Shown here in pieces: positions 57,801 to 64,000 of a DNA stretch of 64,000 bases. This stretch comes from an uncultured Spirochaetales bacterium (GTDB taxonomy: Bacteria; Spirochaetota; Spirochaetia; Sphaerochaetales; Sphaerochaetaceae). Numbering within the stretch: the first letter of the stretch is position 1; each line of letters begins with the position of its first letter. Location of the stretch: assembly GCA_949297785.1 (NCBI GenBank), contig CASFTW010000007.1, positions 1-64,000 on the forward strand, written 5' to 3'. The position numbers and the translations under genes were made by a program. The notes under the pieces were generated by a model. That model searched no databases. It had not been told where the DNA came from and was given only the letters and a program-made list of their open reading frames with translations.

Positions 57801-58539
57801 ATGGAATACACGACTTTCATATTCGACAACTACCCCGTCATGCATCTGTGCATCTCGGACAGGTTTCCTCTTCCCTATTCGGTTGGAAAGGAGTATGTGG
57901 TGCTGACACATTTTTCATCCGGAAAATGTATGCCCCTTTGAAGAAAGGACAGGTCCTGTAGACTTCACATTCTTCAGTCTGAGAGACAGTGTTGTAACAT
58001 TTGAAAGGGAGCCTGACAACCCTGTCGACCCTGATGCTGTCAAAATCCTTGTAGACGGTAAATGGGTCGGTTACTTTTACCGGACAAGCTATGTGCGCTC
58101 GCAGCTGCTCAGATGCTTCCGTAACCCCGGTCGGTTCTATATCATGGGAAAGCTTGAGAACATAGAGCCCGTGGAGGGAAAGCTGAGAATCAATGTCGGC
58201 GTCTATGAAAAACTGTGTCCGGATGAATATCAAAGCATCGGTGTGTTTCCGCTTAAAGACAGCAGAAACACAGCATGGGAATCATCTGAATTCATTTCCC
58301 ATTTCGTCAGAGCCGAGAAGGTATACATAAATGGGAAAGTTCTCATAAAGCTTTTCAACCGTGCAGAGGTTTACATAGGAAGGATGTCTTTCAAGAAAGC
58401 TGCAATATGGGACAAGATTCATCTTTTCAAGGATATGAGATTTTACATCAAGGACAGCTGGCTTACAAAAAAAGGAAAAAAGTATTCTGTGGAAGTGTTT
58501 GTGAAGAAGCCGGCCAATATTGCGTTTCAGGAAATCTGA
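57801..58539 (+). pseudogene. HIRAN-like domain protein, frameshifted
   Basis: The reading starts MEYTTFIFDNYPVMHLCISD, runs to a stop after 46 codons, and resumes in the +1 frame as EERTGPVDFTFFSLRDSVVT, then FEREPDNPVDPDAVKILVDG and KWVGYFYR, to an end at PANIAFQEI. REPDNPVDPDAVKI...GKWVGYFYR is the HIRAN-like core seen in nucleic-acid repair proteins. Removing one C from the CCCC run at 57933-57936 restores one frame of about 245 codons. Recent frameshift, slippage-based switching or a base-call error are all possible. Confidence 0.75.
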
Positions 58540-58702
58540 TCAGGATCAGCTTTTGAATATGATGAGATGATGTTCATCAGTGATATCCAGACAAAAAAGA
58601 AGAATCAGAGGAAGATCGCATGATCAATGCATTCACGATTCTGGATGAAATAAGCAAGAAACTCTCAACGATTGTGTTCAGTGAGATGGAATAAGACAAA
58701 AA

Positions 58703-60436
58703 TCAAACGCAGAATCCCCTCCTCCTCAGCTCATCTTTCAATGCCGGATGCCGTGGATAGCGTTTCATTACATCTTCAAGTATCTTTTCCGCAGCTGTCT
58801 GGCCTTTTTCATAGGCCCGCAGGTACGCAAGATCTTCAGCAAAATGTGAATAAGCAGAACGATTGCTCATACCAGCTGAAGATCTTTCAGCCCTGGCTGC
58901 CGCAAGAGAGACAACACGATCAGGATAGTATTCATACAAAAGTCTCTCATATAACAGAGGTCTATATGCCGCATTCTTCTCCACCCATTCCATCAGAGCC
59001 TCATAATCCTTTTCGCCAAGCAGAAGAAGCGGCATGTCAGAACCGGCTGTACCAGCATTCTTCAGCTTCTCATAAACCTCTTTCCACTTCCGGCTGCCAG
59101 CAAGCTTCTTGTATTCACGGATCCTGTCAAGATTGTCCTGATGAATGTGCAATATGTTGTATTCAAGCTCGGCTTTGTAATCAGCATCCATGTTGTTTTT
59201 CCTGAAAACATCCAGAAGGCGTGAAGAGGCTACTGAATGCAGGTTGATCATGCGGGAAGAGGAAACAGGATTGGCTTCTTTGACCTTGCTGAGAAATTCA
59301 ATGAGAGACTGGGTATCACTTTGCTTCTCATACTCATCAATTCCGGCATCGACAGCCGTCTCGACATCAAGATGGGATGAAATACAGTTCCACATGCCAT
59401 TCTCATAGCCGAGCGTTTTAAACGCGAGAATGCATAAACCTACAGACCACCTGTCATCCTCACTGCCATATTTCTCTATTACCTTTTCTGCAAGAGCTTC
59501 ATCCTCAATAACTGCAAGCATCATTTTCACAAAGGAATAATAATGTCCTGTATAGCTGTCCACTCTCTCAAGAGCGGCGGAAAGACGGTTTTTCATCTGC
59601 AGATGCACTTGTGTGTCTGCACCGGTATATGCAGATTCCAATACGGACAATATTTCATCCTCGATATCTGCACTGCCGCCCATTGTCCGCTCTTCAATAA
59701 TGGGGAAAGGAATGTTGTTCCATGCGTAAAGCGCTACATCAAAAGCCTCTGCGAACTGCCCTTTATCAAGCAGGATGGGAAGGTCCTCACCAAGTATCTT
59801 ATCAAGTTTGATTACAGCATCTTCCATATCCTCATTGAAATCGGAGTACCAGTCACCATCATCAGCATTGCGGAGATCAAATGAAGCACTGTATATTTCA
59901 TTCTCAAGTTTCTGAACGTATGAGTGCGGCATTTTATCTGCATAGGTGAGAAGAATATTATCTGATATATCACTGTGGGAAGAGGCAAGTTCAAGGACGA
60001 GAGACTCAAGTTCTTCCTTTTTCATTTTCCTAACTATTTCCCTGATTTTCGACTCAGATGTCTCATGAGTTTCTTCAGAAGCTGCAGGCTTGATATCTGT
60101 ATCGTCTTTGACAGAAATATCACCAAGACCTCCATCACCGTCCAGTTCAAGCGCATACAGCACGGCTGCCTCATGCTTGCAGTAATTCCCCTCCTGAGAA
60201 TAAGGACAGTCACAGTCGGCATCGATGAAGTCATCATTCTCATCCACATCAATCGTCACGGTGTATTTCCATGATCCCTCCACCGTGGCAGTATAACCGC
60301 CTTCAGTTTTCTCTATATCAAGTACGTTGCCGTTTTCATAATATTCATATCCCCTGTTGAGGATTCTTGATGAAAAACAGTCTTTCCACTCTCCGTTCAT
60401 GATTTCACCCAAATTCCGTACTCTTTGTTCTGACAT
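58703..60436 (-). CDS. SWIM zinc-finger domain protein
   Basis: Protein of 577 residues. The N-terminal SWIM finger is CDCPYSQEGNYCKH (Cys75, Cys77, Cys86, His88; CxCx8CxH), preceded by the usual WKDCFSSRILNRGYEYYENG module. The remainder is helical with repeat-like segments (SLVLELASSHSDISD; AEAFDVALYAWNNIPFP; YKKLAGSRKWKEVYEKLKNA), resembling the long helical C-terminal region of bacterial SWIM proteins. DNA or protein binding is likely; the role is unknown. No SNF2 helicase partner is nearby. Confidence 0.85.
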   Translation of the reverse strand: MSEQRVRNLGEIMNGEWKDCFSSRILNRGYEYYENGNVLDIEKTEGGYTATVEGSWKYTVTIDVDENDDFIDADCDCPYSQEGNYCKHEAAVLYALELDGDGGLGDISVKDDTDIKPAASEETHETSESKIREIVRKMKKEELESLVLELASSHSDISDNILLTYADKMPHSYVQKLENEIYSASFDLRNADDGDWYSDFNEDMEDAVIKLDKILGEDLPILLDKGQFAEAFDVALYAWNNIPFPIIEERTMGGSADIEDEILSVLESAYTGADTQVHLQMKNRLSAALERVDSYTGHYYSFVKMMLAVIEDEALAEKVIEKYGSEDDRWSVGLCILAFKTLGYENGMWNCISSHLDVETAVDAGIDEYEKQSDTQSLIEFLSKVKEANPVSSSRMINLHSVASSRLLDVFRKNNMDADYKAELEYNILHIHQDNLDRIREYKKLAGSRKWKEVYEKLKNAGTAGSDMPLLLLGEKDYEALMEWVEKNAAYRPLLYERLLYEYYPDRVVSLAAARAERSSAGMSNRSAYSHFAEDLAYLRAYEKGQTAAEKILEDVMKRYPRHPALKDELRRRGFCV

Positions 60437-60640
60437 TTAGATTGTGGAAGATTCAGAAGCTCCAGCTTTTTTCCTCAGCATGCCTGTCAGAAAACGTTTT
60501 GCCTTGTGATTTAAGACCAGAGCATCAACGTTCCTTTTAAAATCGTCTGAGAGATCATGCCACGATGAAAACCAGTTTATAATGAAAACATGATCAGCAT
60601 GTTGCTCAAATCTGTCCATATGCAAGATTCTATCATCCAT
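60437..60640 (-). CDS. small hypothetical protein upstream of the SWIM gene
   Basis: A 67-codon frame ending in TAAATG, so its stop touches the start codon of the SWIM gene. The product (FIINWFSSWHDLSDDFKRNV, then DALVLNHKAKRFLTGMLRKK) is helical and basic; I do not recognise it. No good ribosome-binding site is seen, and it could be a fragment of a larger lost gene. Confidence 0.35.
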   Translation of the reverse strand: MDDRILHMDRFEQHADHVFIINWFSSWHDLSDDFKRNVDALVLNHKAKRFLTGMLRKKAGASESSTI

Positions 60641-60718
60641 TATGGCTTAAATAAATACCCGGACAGAAGAAAAATGTTTTCCGCTTCCGGTTTCCATTAA
60701 AGAATTAATTTCGTTTTT

Positions 60719-60724
60719 TATAAT
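60719..60724 (+). promoter_or_regulatory. -10 box of the hipBA promoter
   Basis: TATAAT 41 bases before the hipB start; no convincing -35 is seen at the right distance. Bases 60641-60718 are otherwise without a recognisable feature. Confidence 0.45.
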
Positions 60725-60741
60725 TTACATATTACAGTTTT

Positions 60742-60761
60742 ATGTTTATTATTATAAACAT
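60742..60761. promoter_or_regulatory. perfect palindromic operator over the hipB start
   Basis: ATGTTTAT-TATT-ATAAACAT: two perfect 8-base arms around a 4-base centre; the right arm contains the first two bases of the hipB ATG at 60760. HipB-type antitoxins repress their own operon by binding such palindromes; the sequence differs from the E. coli TATCC-N8-GGATA site. Confidence 0.65.
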
Positions 60762-61053
60762 GAAGAAAGAGGTTGTACTATACCCGAGAGAAAAGAGAAT
60801 GCTTCTTCAGGTCGGACGTCAGATCAGGCTTGCAAGACTGAGAAGGAAAGCATCATGTGAGCTTACCGCAGAAAGGGCGAAGATCTCACGTGCAACACTG
60901 TGGAAAATCGAAAAAGGAGACCCTACAGTTTCAATGGGAGCTTACCTTTCCGTACTTTTCGCACTGCGTCTGGAAAAGGATATCCTTTCACTTGCAAGAG
61001 AAGATGAGGAAGGCCATGAACTGCAGGATGAAAGACTGCTGATGAAGGTATGA
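60760..61053 (+). CDS. hipB: HipB-like antitoxin (XRE helix-turn-helix)
   Basis: Antitoxin and autorepressor of 97 residues from MKKEVVLYPREKRMLLQVGR; an ATG six codons earlier lies in the operator palindrome and is less likely. The helix-turn-helix reads LTAERAKISRATLWKIEKGD with PTVSMGAYLSVLFALRLEKD after it. No clear ribosome-binding site, which suits a leaderless-like or weakly translated regulator. Three bases separate it from hipA. Confidence 0.88.
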   Translation: MKKEVVLYPREKRMLLQVGRQIRLARLRRKASCELTAERAKISRATLWKIEKGDPTVSMGAYLSVLFALRLEKDILSLAREDEEGHELQDERLLMKV

Positions 61054-61056
61054 TTT

Positions 61057-62265
61057 ATGAAAAATGTCATAACAATAAAAGCTGATTTTGATTTTCTCCC
61101 TGATGAGCAGACAATCGGGCGTCTGGAAGTTGATACCATTTCCGGCCGTGGCGACAGATTCATGCTCACATTTGATAAAGGCTGGATATCAGCACACCCT
61201 GATATTGTGCTTGATCCATCACTTTCCTCTTCATCTGCCTATTTTTCAAGCAGCATTAATATCCCATTTCTCTCAGACCTGATGCCGGACAGATGGGGTC
61301 GCATTCTTATTTCACGCCATGAAGCAAGACTTGCTGAAAAAGAAGGAAGAAAACCGCGGGCCTGCAGTGATCTTGATTACCTTCTGAAAAGTGATGATAT
61401 GACAAGAAAAGGAGGTATAAGACTGCAAAGAGAAGACGGAACATACTTTTCGTCTGAAGGTGTCTCAATTCCTCCTGTCTCAAAACTGGGCGACTATATT
61501 GATATGGTTGCCGATTATGAGAAAAATGGAACCGGGTGCGCATGGCTTGAAGATTTCTTCTCATCATCCTCTTCTCTTGGGGGTGCCCGTCCAAAAATCA
61601 ATGTAATTGACACAGAAGGCAACCTGTGGATTGCAAAAGTACCTTCTCTAAACGATCAGTATGACATAGGAGCATGGGAAAAAGTGGCAATGGATATTGC
61701 CCGTAAAGCCGGTATTAAAACACCTCAGACGATGCTGATTGCCCACAGAAACGGTTATCACACATTCCTCTCAAAACGATTTGACAGGAAATACGGGAAA
61801 CGCATTCACATGGCATCGGCACTCTGTCTGCTCAATTTGAAAAACAGTAATGATGCCTCTTTTCTTGATATTGCGGAAATTATCTCACAGTACTCAAAGC
61901 AGCCGAAAACGGACTTGAAAGAACTGTACAGGCGTCTGGTTTTCAGTGCCATGATAAACAACACAGACAACCATTTGCGCAACCATTCATTCCTTTTAAC
62001 ACCTGATGGCTGGATACTTTCCCCGGCATATGATCTTAATCCTTCAATACATGGCAGAGAATCTGTACTGGCTGTTGATGAAGGTATCCACAGCTTCTCT
62101 ATGGCTGCGATTAAGGAAACAGCTTTGTTTTATAATCTCGAAAAGGCAGAAGCCATGAAAATAATCAATGAAGTAAGTGACGCTATATCACAATGGGAAA
62201 GCATGGCACGCAGTTTCGGCCTGACAAAAGAAGTTCCGCTTATGAGAAGTGCATTCGGCTTATAG
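61057..62265 (+). CDS. hipA: HipA-like serine/threonine kinase toxin
   Basis: Toxin kinase of 402 residues. In E. coli HipA phosphorylates glutamyl-tRNA synthetase and causes persistence. Here: DLMPDRWGRILISRHEARLA (HipA N-terminal domain), Gly-rich loop SLGGARPKIN, FLSKRFDR, catalytic NNTDNHLRNHSFLL (Asp304) and metal-binding SPAYDLNPS. All kinase motifs are intact, so it is probably active. Immediately downstream of its antitoxin, with GAAGGT before the ATG. The target is unknown. Confidence 0.93.
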   Translation: MKNVITIKADFDFLPDEQTIGRLEVDTISGRGDRFMLTFDKGWISAHPDIVLDPSLSSSSAYFSSSINIPFLSDLMPDRWGRILISRHEARLAEKEGRKPRACSDLDYLLKSDDMTRKGGIRLQREDGTYFSSEGVSIPPVSKLGDYIDMVADYEKNGTGCAWLEDFFSSSSSLGGARPKINVIDTEGNLWIAKVPSLNDQYDIGAWEKVAMDIARKAGIKTPQTMLIAHRNGYHTFLSKRFDRKYGKRIHMASALCLLNLKNSNDASFLDIAEIISQYSKQPKTDLKELYRRLVFSAMINNTDNHLRNHSFLLTPDGWILSPAYDLNPSIHGRESVLAVDEGIHSFSMAAIKETALFYNLEKAEAMKIINEVSDAISQWESMARSFGLTKEVPLMRSAFGL

Positions 62266-62349
62266 TAAAAGTTCCTGCTTATGTATTGTCCCTGCCCCTG
62301 CATCCGGCTAGAATTCCTCATTGTTGTCATTTGAAGGAGAAGATGAGGA

Positions 62350-63204
62350 ATGTTATATCTCATTGCGGGGTTCATCTGTAGCGCACTGGTATCGATCGTA
62401 CTGAAGATAAGCGACAGGAGGGAATACGACAGATACGGCATGCTGGCCGTGAATTACCTTACGTGTCTGATTCCATTTCTCATATCACAGAGGAATAAGT
62501 CATTTCCTCCTTTTGACAGTGATTTCGTTTTCTGCATGCTGCTGGCACTCGGGAACGGAGCGATGTACCTCACAGGGATGGCAATAAACCAGATGAACGT
62601 TAAGAGAAACGGTGCTGTCCTGCAGGCATCTTTCGCCCGGCTTGGAGTCATGGTCCCGACCTGTCTTGCAATAGTGCTGTTCGGAGAAAGGCCGACTTTG
62701 TTGCAGGCTGCAGGAATAATCATCGTTCTTGCGGCATTCTGCATCATGAACATCAGGGAAAAGAATGAAGATGAAAAAAGTGCAAGGACAAAGCCTGCTT
62801 TCTTCCTTCTGCTCATGGGACTGCTCTTCGGCGGGCTTGCCGACAGCATGCTGAAAGTCTTTGAGGAGTTAGGCTCAGCCAGTCTTGATGAATGGTTCAT
62901 GGGACTCACTTTCATCTCGGCTGCCATTATGTGCATCATCATGACAATCGCAGGAAAAGGGAAAATCTGGAAAACAGAAATCATCACGGGAATGTGTCTG
63001 GGCATTCCCAATTACCTCTCTTCTCTCTTTCTGCTAAAATCATTGTCAAGCGTGAGTGCGTATATTGCCTACCCGACATACAGTGTCGGAGCGATCCTTG
63101 CGGTCATCGCGGCAAGTTCCCTCTTCTTCCACGAGAGACTTTCGAAATACAGCCGCATCGGCATACTCTTGATCATAAGCGCAATAATAATGCTGAATGT
63201 CTGA
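62350..63204 (+). CDS. EamA/DMT family transporter
   Basis: Membrane protein of 284 residues with about ten hydrophobic helices in two halves, as in the drug/metabolite transporter superfamily. The C-terminal segments (LSSVSAYIAYPTYSVGAIL, AASSLFFHERLSKYSRIGIL) show the typical ExxxxxxxxG-type end of EamA repeats, and SFARLGVMVPTCLAIVLFGE ends the first repeat. Substrate unknown. GAAGGAG precedes the ATG. Confidence 0.85.
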   Translation: MLYLIAGFICSALVSIVLKISDRREYDRYGMLAVNYLTCLIPFLISQRNKSFPPFDSDFVFCMLLALGNGAMYLTGMAINQMNVKRNGAVLQASFARLGVMVPTCLAIVLFGERPTLLQAAGIIIVLAAFCIMNIREKNEDEKSARTKPAFFLLLMGLLFGGLADSMLKVFEELGSASLDEWFMGLTFISAAIMCIIMTIAGKGKIWKTEIITGMCLGIPNYLSSLFLLKSLSSVSAYIAYPTYSVGAILAVIAASSLFFHERLSKYSRIGILLIISAIIMLNV

Positions 63205-63262
63205 AATTCTTCTTTCATTGAAGCTGATGCATCAACAGGATAAATAGGCTATCATTCATCAC

Positions 63263-64000
63263 ATGCAGTCATTAAAGAGAAGACTTGTGATGGGGTTTAC
63301 GGTATTTGCGATGTTCTTCGGTGCCGGCAACCTTATATTCCCCTCTTTCCTTGCCTATCAGGCAGGAAGTGATGTGATACCTGCCTTTACGGGTTTTGCA
63401 CTGTCGGCAACACTTCTGCCGACTATTGCGATCATCGCAGTGACACGCATGGGCAGCCTTGAAAAGCTTGCAGACCGTGTGCATCCCGTTTTCAGCAGAA
63501 TCCTCACGATCATTGTCTACCTTGCAATAGGACCGCTCCTTGCGATTCCCAGAACAGCCAGCACAAGCTATGAAATGGTAGCTATTGCAACCAATACGGA
63601 TTCAGGTATTGCAGCCTTTGTTTACAGTGCACTTTTCTTTACACTTGCCGCTCTTGTGGCATTGAAGCCGGAAAAGCTTTCAAAACGGCTGGGAAAGATT
63701 ACATCTCCCCTTCTCATTCTCCTCATAATCATTCTCTTTGCAGGAACGCTCCTCAACACTGATGCCGTAAGGGGAAATGGTACAGGAGCGTATTCATCCT
63801 CTCCTCTTTCCAGAGGGTTCACGGAGGGCTACCAGACAATGGATGCAGTGGCTGGCCTTGTATTCGGTTCAATCATCGCAATGAACGTGAGAAAAGCCGG
63901 TGTGGAAGAAGAGAAAGTGAATAGGGAATGCATCATCGCAGCTTTTACCGGAGGATTCCTTCTCCTGGCTGTTTACTGTGCACTCGCTGTCACAGGAACA
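63263..64000 (+). CDS. brnQ: branched-chain amino acid transport carrier BrnQ-like (partial)
   Basis: First 246 codons of a membrane carrier that continues past the window end. MQSLKRRLVMGFTVFAMFFG then AGNLIFPSFLAYQAGSD is the BrnQ start (FAMFFGAGNLIFP), and AIGPLLAIPRTASTSYEMV is the second family signature. It imports Leu/Ile/Val with Na+ or H+ in other bacteria. Starts about 60 bases after the EamA gene; no strong ribosome-binding site seen. Confidence 0.92.
   Translation, partial: MQSLKRRLVMGFTVFAMFFGAGNLIFPSFLAYQAGSDVIPAFTGFALSATLLPTIAIIAVTRMGSLEKLADRVHPVFSRILTIIVYLAIGPLLAIPRTASTSYEMVAIATNTDSGIAAFVYSALFFTLAALVALKPEKLSKRLGKITSPLLILLIIILFAGTLLNTDAVRGNGTGAYSSSPLSRGFTEGYQTMDAVAGLVFGSIIAMNVRKAGVEEEKVNRECIIAAFTGGFLLLAVYCALAVTGT

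Noticed and set aside
58621-58695. A 24-codon frame between the HIRAN-like pseudogene and the SWIM gene
   Set aside because: Too short and without recognisable features; the gap 58540-58702 otherwise shows nothing.

Overview
The window (about 64 kb, moderate GC) is a chromosomal segment of a spirochaete, most likely a host- or gut-associated member of the Sphaerochaetaceae. The best evidence is RpoB, which carries Asn at the E. coli Ser531 position of rifampicin cluster I, the substitution known from naturally rifampicin-resistant spirochaetes. Supporting signs are rpsD and infA missing from the ribosomal cluster, a substrate-binding protein with an FAQGAAES-type signal-peptide end, and a DUF4954 beta-helix protein. 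The genus is inference.

Bases 1-27,515 (minus strand) hold the transcription/translation core: tRNA-Thr, rpmG, tRNA-Trp, secE, nusG, rplK, rplA, rplJ, rplL, rpoB, rpoC, rpsL, rpsG; then a new transcription unit with its own strong promoter, tuf, the S10, spc and alpha clusters, secY, rpoA and rplQ. A small TSCPD-domain gene on the plus strand separates the two units, and fusA, infA, adk, map and rpsD are absent. Stem-loops sit at most of the longer gaps (rplL-rpoB, rpoC-rpsL, tuf-rpsJ, rpsK-rpoA).

Bases 27,700-32,360 are metabolic: glycogen phosphorylase, a DUF554 membrane protein, and a coupled nucleotidyltransferase/nitroreductase pair. Bases 32,379-38,144 are a complete compact type II-C CRISPR-Cas locus: a 12-spacer array whose repeats carry an extended -10 promoter, a tracrRNA with its own promoter and terminator, cas2, cas1 and a 1,162-residue Cas9 with all nuclease residues present. 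The degenerate repeat is at the transcriptional 5' end of the array, as in other II-C loci.

Bases 38,290-54,470 are housekeeping and sugar metabolism: clpB, a TetR regulator, a DUF1848 protein with a C-terminal CX3CX2C cluster, DUF4954, and a LacI-controlled ABC importer plus GH65 phosphorylase operon for a disaccharide (no ATPase gene), followed by butyrate kinase, an antitoxin relic, a divergent glutamyl-tRNA reductase-like protein and a UPF0303 protein.

Bases 54,670-62,270 are an accessory, defence-like stretch: a PD-(D/E)XK nuclease-DUF2075 helicase fusion, a divergent HNH endonuclease, a frameshifted HIRAN-like gene, a SWIM zinc-finger protein and a hipBA toxin-antitoxin pair with a perfect palindromic operator over the hipB start. 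The window ends with an EamA-type transporter and the first 246 codons of a BrnQ-type amino-acid carrier. No wholly new system could be proven; the best candidates for novelty are the nuclease-helicase/HNH pair, the long tuf leader and the very small tracrRNA.
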